The position numbers and the translations under genes are program-made. From Hydrangea macrophylla (taxonomy: Eukaryota; Streptophyta; Magnoliopsida; Cornales; Hydrangeaceae), in assembly GCA_033977485.1 (NCBI GenBank), contig CM066994.1, positions 50,741,155 through 50,805,154 of the forward strand: DNA of 64,000 nt, given 5' to 3'. Below the pieces are notes generated by a model. It did no database searches. It had not been told where the DNA came from and saw only the letters and a list, made by a program, of their open reading frames with translations. Positions 11,651 through 61,072 of the stretch are shown piece after piece; the stretch's first letter is position 1; the number at the start of each line of letters is the position of its first letter.

Positions 11651-12625
11651 GAACTGTTAGAACTTCCGGGCTGATCTCGCTTTCGCTTTCTTTTGGAAAA
11701 CTCGTTGCTTTCTTGCCCGGTGTATTTGGTCTTCAGAAACTCTTTAGTGTTAATGTATTTTCCAACCCTCTCAGAGAGCTCAACCAAAGTTTTTGGTCGG
11801 TTTCTGTGGAACGACGCGATGCGCTTGGTGTGTTGAACTCCCAAGCAGAAGGCTATGATGGCGATTGTCTCGTTCAAGTTGCGGATTTGAAGCTTCTGTT
11901 GGTTGAACATGTCGGTGAACTCCTTGAGGGACTCATTATTCCGTTGTCTGACCGTCAGTAGCTGCATGTCTGGCTTTGGCCGTTCATGCATGCCGGCGAA
12001 CTGGTTGATGAACTGCTTGCTGAGTTGTTTGAAACTACAGACCGATCGGGGCTCCAAGGAGTAGAACCACTGCACGGTCAAGCCTTTCAAAGTGCTGGGG
12101 AAGGCTAGGCAGTGTAGTTCATCGGAGTTGGTGGCTAGGGCCATCTGAGCCTTATAGGTCTGGACGTGGTCGACCGGGCTTCTCGAGCCGCTATAGGGAT
12201 CTAGGCGAGGCTGCTTGAATTTGTGCGGGATGGAGAATCTCGTGATCTGGTTGAAAACGGTGACTCTGTCACGGTATTGACTTGATTCGGAACACGGATT
12301 TGACCAAGCTTTTTGGCCACTTCGTCAATCTGCTTCTGCAAGTCCTTGATTCGGGCTTCCACTCCTTCCCGACCGGTATCTAAGGAGTTGGTCGGATTGG
12401 TGGAAGAGGCTTCTTCTTCATGGTGGTATGCTGTCCTCTGGGATCAGGCTCGGCTATGGCTTCGGGTAACTGTTCGTCTAGGGACAACTCGGCTCTTGAC
12501 CAAGTGACCCTGGACTGATTCCCGGGCCACGTGCTCCTGCTTTCCTTTTCGAACAGTACGCCCACTGTTGATGTCTCTGGCATCCTCAACACGAACGGGT
12601 TGGCTCGGGCACGTTGTCTGGTCAA
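11509..12625 (-). pseudogene. Ty3/gypsy-type gag of element I
   Basis: The main open frame (12144-11509, 211 residues) matches retrotransposon Gag: LHCLAFPSTLKGLTVQWFYSL, then FKQLSKQFINQFA and LLTVRQRNNESLKEF. Upstream (12625-12150) the N-terminal part continues in other frames (around 12330 it reads KDLQKQID, shared with element J), so at least one frameshift separates them. The C-terminus is serine/proline-rich and encoded by a roughly 42 bp tandem repeat. No CCHC knuckle is visible before the stop. Gag alone would supply particle protein, possibly used by related elements. Confidence 0.75.
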
Positions 12626-12921
12626 GATCAGTTTCTGACTGTACGCAACGTTCCCGGGTCGTTTCCCAGCCCCTGGAGGACTGCTTTGCTGGGCTAGCAG
12701 GGCTTTGATCTATTGCTGGATTTGACGCTGACCCTCTAGGAGTTGTGTGAGGGTCGCGGTGATCTGCTCAGATGTCATGACTGCCGCAGCCAGTGCCGGG
12801 GCCGGCGGAACATCCCGGTCGGATTACTGATCAGCCTTCTTACCCTTCTTAGGTGGTATGATGATCAGTCAAGAGATTTGTTGATGAGAAGATTTGTCGC
12901 TTCCCACAGACGGTGCCAAAC

Positions 12922-13545
12922 TGATGATGCCAAAAATTGGTAAGAGTAAAGTAGAGCAGTTTAAGGAGAGAGAGAGTGAGAGACTGGTTTTTTTGTATGT
13001 GGTTCGACCCAGTTAATGAAGGTACCTACGTCCACGGGTGTGTCTGAGCATGTTCACTATACTGTAAAAGAGCCGGGGGCCTGTGGTGAACCAACAAGTC
13101 TAGAGCTACCGTAGGCCGGACGTGCATGTAGATGAATGCTATAGAGGTGCTATCTAGACTGAAAAGTCGGCCCCTTTAATGGGGGGTGAGAGGTCTCTTT
13201 TATAGATGTAAGAGACGTACTCCTACATGGATAAGGAAATATAATCCAATTGATATAGATTGGCATTATTTGTGGGGGTTTCCTAATTGAATTAGGAAAT
13301 AGTTTGCACTTTCCATTAGACTTCTAGATTGAGTAGAAAACTGCCCGTAATGCTCGGGATCATGCATGTGGGCACGGATGAGCTGTTCCCGCGGTGGGAT
13401 GTGCCTGTGCGGTCTTCCCGACCTGTTGGTCGGGTCATGGATAAACTGCTCGGGAGGCACCAGGTGGACCAAATCCCTCGGGATGATGCTTGTCAGTAGT
13501 TGTAGAATAGAACCGCTCGGGCATGGGCTGATTTTGGGTGCATCA
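12922..13545 (-). repeat. 5' LTR of element I
   Basis: This partner of 9622-10245 is again 624 bp. Directly inside it (about 12901-12921) the minus strand reads TTTGGCACCGTCTGTGGGAA, the usual position and style of a plant gypsy primer-binding site. Confidence 0.9.
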
Positions 13546-15261
13546 CTTTATATTCTCTAAATCCAACATCTTCTTTAAGTAAAAGCAAATGACAACAAAG
13601 CTTCCCAAATAACTTGTTTTGAAACTCTTTAAATTTTGCCTGCGTGTAAACACTTTGAAATTGCTTCTCCATCCCTAATGGCGTAGCACATGGGTAGCAT
13701 GAGTTATATGAATTGAAGTCTTCTTGTTTTTCATTTTCTACTTTTTTGGCCAAGGCATTCTCATATTGTTCCACATATTATTTCAAAGTTGTCTTGGAGT
13801 TGATATAGCCATCAAAGAAAGCATGCATGCTTTCACTTCGTTGAGTGGTTGACATTCTTGCCCAGAAAATATCCCTCACAAAAGCTGGTACCCATCGATG
13901 CCTCTCCTCATACAAACCAAGTAACCATTCATTACTTTCTAGTTGATATTTTTCAATGAAATTGCCCCAAGCATCTTCAAATTCTTGAATGGTTAATGAA
14001 TCATAAACAATATTTTGCAACATAAATTTGATCGATTCATATTCTTTGTATCATTTCAATTTTTCAGGTAACTTTTTCATGATATGCCATAAGCACCATC
14101 GGGGCCGTGCATTTGGAAAAACAACCTCTATTGCTTTCTTCATGGCTCTGTCTTGATCTGTTATTATTGCACTGGGCGGACAATCAAACATACATGTAAG
14201 CCAAGACTGAAATAACCATGTAAAGGTCTTAGTATCTTCACTTGAGATCAACCCACACCCTAGGAATACTGACTGCCCATGATGGTTCACCCCTACGAAA
14301 GGCGCAAATGGTATGTCATATTTATTAACCAAATATGTAGTATCAAACGTAACCACGTCACCAAATTCTTTGTATACTGCCCTACTCCTTGCATCAGCCC
14401 AAAAAACATTCTTTAGGCGACCCTTTTCATCCAAATCCATCGTATAGAAGAAGTCAAAATTATTAGATTGCATTCTCAAAAAGTAGTTGTGCATTGCATT
14501 AGCATCACCATCCCCAAGTTGTAAATGCCTAACTTTATTGATGTAGTTTCTTACATCTTTCTCAGTAAATGACAGATTCTCATGCCCCCCCGCCTCAATA
14601 ACTAACGAATAAAAATTCTTTTTTATTCTAATTCCAGCTTTATCACTTAACATTAGTCTCTTTTTCACATGTGGTTGCAACAACCGATTGCATTTAAAAT
14701 ATCGAGATTTACCTGGACTCATTTCATGGTTATGGGACAGTTCAACTGATGTCACAGACCACTTTCCATTGGGATAATGAAATGCCCTAAGCTTTGCTTT
14801 GCAATCAATTTTTGCGGTTGGGCGCACATTTAACGGGTTGATTGATCTACTCCTTAACGTACCACCACGAGTACACTGCAATGCCACATATCTCACGACC
14901 CCTTCCTTCTTTGTAGAGCTTCTTTTAGCCACAACAAAACTCGTCTCTAGCATTTTCGGCATAAAACCCCATCAGCTCATCCAAAGAATCAAACTCCATC
15001 CCCTTTTTCGGCTCATCAATTTGCTTTTCTACGTCTCTTATTTGCTCCTTGTCATGATCAATTTCAATAATATCCTCATGAATGCTTACCGAACCACTTG
15101 AAACTTCTTCTTCCATTTCTCTACAATATATAATACAATCATCAGTAGGAATTTTACCTAATAGCATCAATTTACAGAAAGAAACATATAAGCTTGAAGT
15201 TCCATTTGTCCAACATATGCAAGTAATGCTTGTATGGGTTATTCACAAGAGTTTAATTTTA

Positions 15262-15555
15262 GGGTAAATTGCATTTTGCACCCTCAAACTATACCATGTT
15301 TTGCACTTTGGTCCCTAAACTATCATTTTTCGCATTTTGGTCCCTCAACTATCATTTTGTGGTAGTTTGCCCCCTCCCTCACTTTTAGCGTCACTTTTGG
15401 TGTCACTTTAAAGTGACTTTTTTCGTCACTAACAGTGAAGGAGGGGGCAAACTGTCACAAAATGATAGTTGAAGGATCAAAATGCGAAAAATGATAGTTT
15501 AGGGACCAAAGTACAAAATATGGTATAGTTTGAGGGTGCAAAATGCAATTTACCC
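15262..15555. mobile_element. Mutator-type foldback MITE (294 bp)
   Basis: Nearly the whole element is a long inverted repeat starting GGGTAAATTGCA and ending TGCAATTTACCC, with a central GTGACTTT region. It is flanked by a perfect 9 bp duplication TTAATTTTA (15253-15261 and 15556-15564). A 9 bp target duplication with long terminal inverted repeats is the mark of Mutator-like elements. It has no coding capacity. It sits 146 bp upstream of the FAR1-related start codon. Confidence 0.88.
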
Positions 15556-15564
15556 TTAATTTTA

Positions 15565-17150
15565 TGGTAAGATTGGTGATTTGGTCTTTGGATCACTTTC
15601 GAGAGACATGGAAAATGGTGGGTTTACAAATGGAAGCAAAAAGCAAAATGATAGAATGAGATATCAAACATGAAATGGGCATATTAAACTGATCACTCTA
15701 TTCAAGGAACATATAGCATATACTGTGAAGATATCAAAGCTTTCTGTAATGGCAATGAGAAAATATGCTAGGCAACAGGGAGTGCAGAACAAAAGACATT
15801 AAAATTACAATTTACAAGGGCTTACGAGTCACTTAGATATTAGAGCTCAGCTCTTGGTGTTTATTGAAAAGTAAGATAACAAAATTACTCAGGTGCTCGT
15901 ACCATATAAGCTTTGATCAACTTGGGTCAAATTCAAAATGAATATGCGGATTTCAATCAACATTTATATGTCAGCTAACTTTTATATGATAAAATACTAG
16001 GACGGACATAGAAGTTTAAGTTCTTTTCAAACTCAAAATCCTCAAGAGGTTAAATTGATTTTGAACCAATCAATAATAAAACCCCTCCAAAATCACAACA
16101 TTAAATCTAGAGAAAAACCCTTGAAAATACTAAAAATTCCAAGTGAACCCATATGATGAAGATTATATAGAAACAAATAAACAAAAACAGATCTTAGATA
16201 CCCACAAAACATTTAGTTCATATAGACAAAATAATAATTGAAACAGATCTTAGACACAAAGAATATGAGAGAGAGAAGACTTATCAAGAAGCAGTGGACG
16301 GCGGTGACTTGCAGTGGCGACAGCTCTGGTCCGAGAATGGCGTCGACGACCATGAGAGGGGGGAGGGGGGGGGGGGGGGGGGGGGCATCGCTGATTTGGG
16401 GCAATGGAGAGAAAAGAATGGGTATTAGGGATTCTGGGTGTGGATCCTACACAAATTTTAAAAAATTTGCTTAGAAGGGTCTGTGGGTGTGTTTTAGTGT
16501 GCGTATCATTTTTGGCCACAATAATATGCGTAGTGGAACGGAAGCTGGCTCTGATGTTTTGTCTGTTGTCCGTTTATATCTTACGTTAAAAAAAAGAAAG
16601 AAAAAAAAAAAGATTAGAAATGTATTATGTTTCAAACAATGCTGTTGTTATTAGATTGTTGGAATCTTTAGCGAAGAAAACAACAATTTCAACGCAATTG
16701 GTTAATAGTGTAGTAGGATCGAACAATCTTCCCAAGCGATTCCTTCGTAGGTAACCATCGAATCCCCCCCTCTCTCTCTGCTCTCTCTCGACGATCTCTG
16801 TGTGTGTGTGTGTGTGCTTGTATATATATATATATATAGATAGATCTGCTCCTCTCTTGATCTGTGTATGCATGTATATATTTATATATATATATAGATA
16901 TAGATATATATAACATCTTCAACGAAAAAATGAGAGGTGATTGAGGAATTGAATCAAATATCAATTGAAACCCTTTGACTTCCTTTGATTCCTCGGTTCT
17001 CGTACAACTCTGGCTGCTCGCTGGAGTTCTTGTCGCCGAGTGTTCTCAATTTTCCGACTCTTGTTAAATAATAAGCAGTTTGGTTAGATCCCAATCATAG
17101 TTAAAAGTCTTTTTAATTAGAGATGTTGAAAAGCTCCTTTTAAGTTTCGG
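15565..17150. other. Intergenic region between the FAR1-related and dehydrogenase genes
   Basis: No convincing gene is present. It holds a 21-base G run at 16365-16385, an A-rich tract near 16586-16610, (TG)n at about 16799-16816, (TA)n at about 16820-16840, and CT-rich sequence at 16767-16790. The two genes diverge, so both promoters should lie here. The proline-rich open frames on the minus strand around 16250-16519 come from the G run. Confidence 0.5.
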
Positions 17151-17204
17151 ATGGATTGGATCTTTGTTGAAAAATTTCTGAGATTTTCAAGTGCAGATTA
17201 TCAT
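16760..17204 (+). promoter_or_regulatory. Probable promoter and 5' leader of the dehydrogenase gene
   Basis: A CT-rich stretch, a (TG)n run and TATATATATATATATA-type sequence (16820-16840 and 16877-16912) precede the first exon by a few hundred bases, as often seen at plant promoters. The transcription start cannot be fixed from sequence alone. Confidence 0.3.
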
Positions 17205-54942
<37,738 letters not shown>

Positions 54943-55077
54943 GTTTGTCATTCCTATAATCTAATGACTTGTCTGGAAGCTTAATGTTTTGTTGCAGTGA
55001 TGAGCCCATTCGAGAGTATCAGAACCCGCATGAATACGAGATATCGAATAGTCTTGAGGATCTTTGTTATCTATTTT

Positions 55078-55240
55078 TGTTGACAGATGTCTTTTATTTT
55101 TTAGTCTTGTTTATTTGTTTTATGTGTTTTTCCCTTCTTTAAGGGTACTCTTGTAATTTACATTATCTTGTGTTACTACTGTTTAATAAAAAGAGAGAGA
55201 GAGAGTCACGATAGTGCTCTCTAAGCCTTCTAGGAAAACA
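55078..55240 (+). repeat. 5' LTR of copia element D
   Basis: 163 bp, TGTTGACAGATG ... GGAAAACA, with a short (GA)7-8 run at about 55193-55206. Confidence 0.88.
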
Positions 55241-55841
55241 AAAAGGTATCAAAGTTACAATAAGAGGGTCACGATCCCTACCACCAGAAACTCATCACCG
55301 CTGCCAAACCCTTGGTACTCAACGCATCGTCGCCACCCCAACAGGCTCCCAGCCCTTCGCCGTAACCCACAACCTACCACCCAGCCTTGCTGCACCTCAC
55401 AATCGATCACCCAGCCTCGCCGCACCTTACACACATCACCCAACCTTGCGCCAACCTCACCCTGGCCTGATCTGCCACAACCAAACCCTCCTACCTATTT
55501 TTTAATCCCAACCGACATTCTGGAATAATCCATCTTATACTACATCTTTACGTTCTTCAGTTTTTCTAAACCCTAGGGTGGACTGCCCCAAAAATCGGGC
55601 TATCCGAATCGCAGTTCTTCTTTACTTCTCCTTCGGTCCTTCTTCGGACCCCATGATTTGTCCATAGATTGGACGATAGCACCAAAGTGGTGCATGTGAA
55701 TGCTAGGAGTGTCTGGATTTCATTATTGTTAGTTGTGCCTGTTCATCTTCGATATGACGAAGGACGATTTGACTTAAAAGACTGCCAAAGTTACAAGTTC
55801 ACCTGTAGGTAATGAGAGGATACCCATTACCGAGAACATTG

Positions 55842-58270
55842 TGTCACGACCCAAATCCACTGAGTATGGCACAAGGGTACGTGACATGCCACCGAGGCCT
55901 GACCTATGTTAATAACGTTCAAAACGGGTTTTTAGACTCCCATTTAAACCACATTTGCTAGTGATTAGCCCCAAGGGTATAATAGGAATTTGAAAATTTG
56001 AGTTAGATTTTATACCAAAAGATAGACGCTTGAGTCTAGGTTCCAACGTTGGAAACGGTGCACGATTTCAAAATTCCAGAAAAAGTTATCTCTGTTTCCG
56101 TAAAAGTTATTTTGAACCAATTAAAACAGTGTGTATTTCGATCGATCGAAACAGCTTCTATGCACATTTCTAGCTATGAGCATCTAAGCAATCAAACATG
56201 CTTGAATAGCAAAAGCACTTGCCAAAACCTTTCATACATGAACATAAGAGTCTTATACATCAAGTCCTACACATGCTCACTTAACACGACATAATTTACA
56301 AGTCCTTTAGTTCCAAACTACTACAACTACGCCATATATATACAATATGCACATTAAGCACTTGCTCTCCTCTTTCTTCCTCTATTTCTCTTTCTCCTTC
56401 TCTTTTCTTTCACCTGAAATGGTTATACAATAAGCATGCGCTGAAGCTCAGTGAATAACATGCTCTTTGACATAAATTTGTGTATATCACTTAAACACGT
56501 GATATGCAATTCAATGTAACGTAATGAATCACAACCAAGTAACTATTTACCTCCAAAGCTTCTTGTTCTTCTCACTACCCCGTGCCCGTAATGGCACCCT
56601 TTATCCTTGTTCCAAGCTATCCAATACCCTATACAAGGCGTATTGAACACTCAAGCCTTAGAAGGCTTTTCTACACTCCCTTTTGGAGCTTTCTCTTTGT
56701 AGTGATAGAACAATTGCTTCTTCAACCACATAATCACATAAACATGTTTCCAACACATAATCCTTTCTATCTCTTGCACATATAGTCAAATCATGATATG
56801 CACGCATGCTTATAATTCATGAATTGAAAGTAAATCATTTATATGCCACAATTTCATTACTTGAAAAGTTTCCTCAATGATAGAGGTTACTCACCTTGCT
56901 CTAGATATAGAATTGACAAGATATAATGCTCACTTTCAAACTCCTACAAGTCATATAAGATTTTATAGCATATCAATATGAATTCTTCTAATTAATCCAT
57001 CGAAACTCTATGGAAATGAAATAAAATTACATAGAAAGAATCCTCTTACCCTTAACTTCTCAAGTCTAGCTTCAATTTGAGATAGAAATCTCCCTAGCAC
57101 CCTTTTCCCTTTGGTTTTCCTTCTTTTCTCTCTTGTTTTTCCCTTTCTTCTTTGCACCTACTTGCTTGTGTAGAGATAAGCACCTCAAAAGGATGTACAT
57201 CTTATTTAACTAGTTATTCTTTCATTTCTCTCTCTTGCCCACTTGAATACACATGGACTTAGCCAAATATAGCCCAACACCTCCTACTTGACCACCTACT
57301 AGGCCACCTACTTGCTTAGGTAATCTAAGCTAGTACCTTGATTAGGCTAATTAATCATCATTAAGCTAATTAATCTCAATTAGACTAATTAATCTTGATT
57401 AGGAAAATTCTACCAAATTCTAGAGATCAAGTCTCATAAATTGCACTTTCTCCTACTATATTTCTTACTAATTACACAATAGTTCCTCTAGTTCTCGTGA
57501 ATTGCTAATTCACCTACTAGTAAGGAAAATGTATTCTTTTTACTCCTATCATTTATGCCCTTGTCTAGCAATTCAACATTTAACTTCAAATATGTATCCA
57601 ATGCAAGGCATAAAATAATTCCATGGCTTTCAAAATATGCAAATTCCAAATAGGTTGCCATGTGTACACATAACAAGAGTTTATCAACTCTTAAATATTC
57701 ATGTCATTACCATATAATGCACATTAAAATGTCATAATCACATGTCAAAATGTTGGGATATTACATACTCCCCACCTTATAAAAGTTTGGTCCTCCAAAC
57801 TTGTCTTACCTTATGATTCCAAATAAAGAAGGATATTTCTCAAGCATTTTATCCTCCCTTTCCCACGTAGCCTCTTCCACGGAATGGTTCCGCCATAAAA
57901 CTTTTACCAAAGGAATCACTTTGGTACGATATATCAAGGATTAAGTTTCCCCCTCTTTCCAAACCGGATTATACCTTTCGACGGAGACACCTTCAAAAAG
58001 ACATGGTCACCTACTTGGAATTCAATGTCACTTATTCTAGTATCCGCAAAACTTTTCTGTCGACTTTGTGCTGTTCGAAGCTTCCGTTGGATCAATTTTA
58101 TTTTATCAGCAGTCAATTGTACAATCTCCGGTCCCAATAACTTTCTTTCTCCCACCTCAGTCCAACAAATTGGTGAATGACATTTCCTTCCATATAGCGC
58201 TTCATAAGGCGCCATACCAATGCTAGATTGAAAACTATTATTGTATGCAAAGTGGGAAGTTGACAATTTT
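55842..58270 (-). mobile_element. Truncated Ty3/gypsy (chromovirus) fragment in element D
   Basis: The 3' LTR is 55842-57765 (TGTCACGACCC ... GATATTACA), followed by the purine tract complement ACTCCCCACCTT and the end of pol. The other LTR, gag and most of pol are missing; the sequence joins copia gag directly at about 58270. A relative solo LTR lies at 50126-52944. The truncated end together with a small loss of the target suggests a rearranged insertion rather than a clean one. Confidence 0.85.
57766..58270 (-). pseudogene. gypsy integrase C-terminus and chromodomain remnant
   Basis: On the minus strand from 58266: TKKLSTSHFAYNNSFQSSIG, MAPYEALYGRKCHSP, then QKSFADTRISDIEFQVGDHV and FLKVSP. 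Downstream (about 57830-57900) the chromodomain end reads VKVLWRNHSVEEATWERED, with one stop between. The GMAPYEALYGR motif and this chromodomain tail identify a Tekay/Del-type chromovirus. Confidence 0.82.
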
Positions 58271-58609
58271 TTGGTTATGAATTGGCTCACCCATTCCATG
58301 GAGTCCGAGATTGCCGATGGGTTCTTTGAAATGGAGACTGCCCAGGACATCTGGGATACACTTACAGAGACCTATTTCCGTAAAGGGAATGTGGCCCAAA
58401 TCTATAGTTAAGAAGAGCTATTGAAGCAGAGTTACATGGAGATCACTCCACTTTACAATACTTTACTACATTGAGGATTCTTTGGAAACGCATTAATCAT
58501 TTGACTACTCATTGCCCAGTTTGTTCAACTGATGCTGCTAGCTTCAAGACTTATATTGAGAGTGAGACCTTAATCCTGAGCTTGACCCGGTATGGAAGGA
58601 CTATATCTA

Positions 58610-59640
58610 TGGTGGTCTTACCCATTATTTCTCTGAACATGGCATGATTCATCAGACATCGTGCACTAATGCTCCTCAACAAAATGGAGTAGCAGAGAGG
58701 AAAAACCATCATTTGTTAAGAGTCAGCTAGGTCGATGATGTTCTCGATACAGGTTCCTAAGTCATATTGGGGTGAAACAGTTTGAACTGCAGCATATCTC
58801 ATCAATCGTCTTCTCGCCCGTGTACTTGGTAAGAAAGCTCCAATTGAACTTCTTACTAAGCCATCTTCTCTTTTTCCTATCCGAAAGTCTTTGGTTGTGT
58901 TAGTTTTGTCCACAATCACTCTCCCTCTCGTAAAAAAAATTAGATCCGCGTGCCCTTAAATGTGTCTTTGTAGGCTATTCTCCAACACAAAAGGGCACAA
59001 GTGTTATCATCCTCCCTCTCGTAAGTGGTTCGTGTCTATGGATGTCACCTTTGATGAACGTTTGTCCTACTTCCACGCTTCACAGCCATCTCTTCAGGGG
59101 GAGAGTAGGTTATGGGAAGAGAAGTCTGGAGCAATAGTTCCATTTATCATAGGAGGAGAGGAAAAAAGAGAGGAAGATGGAGAGGAAGGAGTAAGAGAGG
59201 AAGAAGTGGAAAAAAGGAGGAAAAAATGCAGAGGGAAGTGGAGGAGACATGATAAAGGGGCTGTTGACTTATTCCAAAAATAAGGGGAGATACATTTTTG
59301 GGGTAACAGAAGAAGGATCATTTTTCCAATCCCGCTGTAATTGCCTTCTTGAAGGGATGAAGATTCGTGTATTTCTACTTCTCCTACTTCTACTAGTCCT
59401 GTTTCTACTTTTCCCTCTTCGAATGAGTTAGACATTCGTATTGCTCTTCGTAAGGGCACTAAGGAGTGTACTAAACACCCCATCTCAAAATTTGTTTCCT
59501 ACACTCGTTTGTCCCGTCTTATAGGGCCTTTGTGTCCAAACTCGATTATGTTTCTGTCCCTGACCATGTACAGGAAGCTCTTACCGATACTAAGTGGAAG
59601 TTGGCTATGGTTGAAGAGATAAAAGCACCTAGAAAAAATG
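58610..59640 (+). pseudogene. copia element D integrase end and linker
   Basis: It starts at YGGLTHYFSEHGMI (about 58610 onward, with frame changes), then NAPQQNGVAERK-type sequence at about 58670-58700 and WGETV-TAAYLINRLLAR near 58770. Linker KCYHPPSRKWFVSMDVTF lies at 58998-59050 and CTKHPISKFVSYTRLS at about 59468. Several stops and shifts. Confidence 0.75.
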
Positions 59641-60305
59641 GCACATGGGAATTAGCAGAGTTACCTCGTGGAAAAAAAGACAGTTGGGTGCAACTGTGAA
59701 GCATAGAGCAGATGGAACAGTTGAAAGGTATAAACCCAGATTGGTGGCCAAATGCTTTACTCTGACCTATGGAGTAGACTATCAGGAGACGTTTGCACCG
59801 GTAGCAAAGATGAATTCTATCAGAATATTGTTATCTCTAGCAGCCAACTTAGAGTGGCCTTTGCATCAGTTTGATGTGAAGAATGCGTTCCTCCATGGAG
59901 ACTTAGAAGAGGAAGTCTACATGGACATTCCCCGGGTTTGAGGATGACAAAGCGAGAGGGAAGGTATGTCGCCTCAAGAAGTCCTTGTATGGTCTCAAAA
60001 AGTCTCCTAGAGCTTGGTTTGACAGGTTCTCTCAAGCCATGGTCAGGTATGGTTTCAAACAGAGCCAAGGTGATCATACTCTTTTTATTAAGCACTCGTC
60101 ACAAGGGAAGGTGACTGTTTTAATAGTCTATGTAGATGATATTGTTCTTACAGGCAATGATTTTAAAGATGAAATGTATGAAATCATACCTTGCTAAAGA
60201 ATTTGAAATTAAAGATTTGGGAGGTTTGAAATATTTCTTAGGAATTGAAGTGGCAAGATCCAAGGAAGGCATATTTATTTCACAGAGAAAGTATGTCAAA
60301 CAGGC
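59641..60305 (+). pseudogene. copia element D reverse transcriptase
   Basis: Motifs: [59 protein letters not shown], the intact catalytic box VLIVYVDDIVLTGND, and LGGLKYFLGIEVARSKEG. Frames change near 59940, 60180 and 60300. This is the best-preserved RT catalytic site among the copia elements here. Confidence 0.82.
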
Positions 60306-61060
60306 ATGCTTGGAAGTAAAGTAGTGGATACGCCAATGGATCCAAATCTAAAACAAGGAGCCGATCCTAATGGGGAATCGGTTGAGAAGGGGAGATACCA
60401 GAGGTTGGTAGGAAAATTAATTTATTTGGCGCACACCAGATCTGATATTGCTTTTGCTGTTAGTGTGTTTAGTCAATTTATGCATGATCCGAAGCAACTT
60501 CATCTTGTTGCTGTGTTTAGAATTATTAGATATTTAAAGTCAGCACCAGGAAGAGGATTATGCTTTGCTAGACATGGGCACACTTTAGTTGAGGCCTATT
60601 CTGATGCAGATTAGGCTGGGCCATTACCCTACAGAAGGTCAACCACGGGTTATTGTACATTTGTGGGAGGTAATTTGGTTACTTGGAGGAGCAAGAAGCA
60701 GTTGATGGTGGCTAGGTCTAGTGCTGAAGTAGAGTTCAGAGCTATGGCACGAGGAGTGTGTGAGTTGTTATGGGTTCAGATTATACTGTCAGATTTTGGA
60801 TTTGGGCCGAAGATTCAATGAAGTTATACTATGATAACAAGGCAACTATTGACATTGCTCATAATTCAGTTCAACATGACCGAATGAAACATGTAGAACT
60901 TGACATACACTTTATTAAAGAGAAGTTGAATAATGGGTGCATCTGTACACCATTTGTGAGGTATGGAGAACAATTGCAGATGTTCTGACTAAGAGCCTCA
61001 CTGGTCGGTCATCTCACTTCATCCTTAGCAAGCTGGGCATGAGAGATATCTTCGCACCAG
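60306..61060 (+). pseudogene. copia element D RNase H
   Basis: The first part (60306-60614) has KLIYLAHTRSDIAFAVSVF and ends in VEAYSDAD followed by a stop in place of W. It continues with RRSTTGYCTFVGGN, ARSSAEVEFRAMARG and [18 protein letters not shown], where the CDNK cysteine is Y, ending with [21 protein letters not shown]. Confidence 0.8.
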
Positions 61061-61072
61061 CTCGAGGGGGAG

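Larger units (their letters stand above)
9622..13545 (-). mobile_element. Gag-only gypsy-like LTR element I (TR-GAG/LARD type) inside the FAR1-related gene
   Basis: The two LTRs are 624 bp each (9622-10245 and 12922-13545) with TGATGATGC...ATCA ends. The target duplication is CTTCA at 9617-9621 and CTTTA at 13546-13550, one mismatch. The gag gene, primer site beside the right LTR and polypurine tract beside the left LTR all show minus-strand orientation. There is no protease, reverse transcriptase or integrase anywhere in the 2.7 kb interior, so it must have moved using enzymes from another element. Removing the element and one target copy joins the FAR1-related reading frame exactly. A relative, element J, lies at 36251-40276. 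Confidence 0.9.
8988..15116 (-). pseudogene. FAR1/FHY3-related protein gene, inactivated and split by an LTR element
   Basis: Coding parts are 15116-13546 and 9621-8988 on the minus strand; 9622-13545 is an inserted element. The FAR1 DNA-binding domain lies at 14960-14690 (FVVAKRSSTKKEG ... KAKLRAF ... VELSHNHE). The MULE-type transposase domain is at about 14370-14060 (DVVTFDTTYLVNKY, SAIITDQDRAMKKAI, WCLWHIMKKL) and includes the acidic residues of the ancient transposase fold. The SWIM zinc finger CNC-x8-9-CRH is at about 9490-9540. The C-terminus is lysine-rich (nuclear signal). Family members are transcription factors derived from Mutator-like transposases, some acting in far-red light signalling. 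Damage: a frameshift near 14950-14962, stops at about 14048, 13775 and 9525 (the last inside the SWIM finger), and the 3.9 kb insertion. The three stops fit G/C-to-A/T changes. Start taken at 15116; an in-frame ATG at 15170 is also possible. Confidence 0.85.
55755..58600 (+). pseudogene. copia element D gag, split by a gypsy fragment
   Basis: The start is near 55755 (MTKDDLT), reaching the ERIPITEN phrase at 55840. Then 2.4 kb of foreign gypsy DNA follows. Gag resumes at about 58271 with WLTHSME, then METAQDIWDTLTETYFRKGN and CSTDAASFKTYIESE, with stops. About 100 bp of gag present in element C is absent at the gypsy junction. After about 58590 gag jumps into integrase. Confidence 0.75.

Noticed and set aside
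16238..16519. Gly-rich and Pro-rich frames over the G run
   Set aside because: They depend on the homopolymer; no start context, domain or continuing exon was found.
54943..55077. A further dehydrogenase exon after AG at about 54999 (DEPIREYQNPHEYEI)
   Set aside because: It does not resemble the expected NIARGG-containing next exon, and it runs into element D; it is treated as intron sequence.
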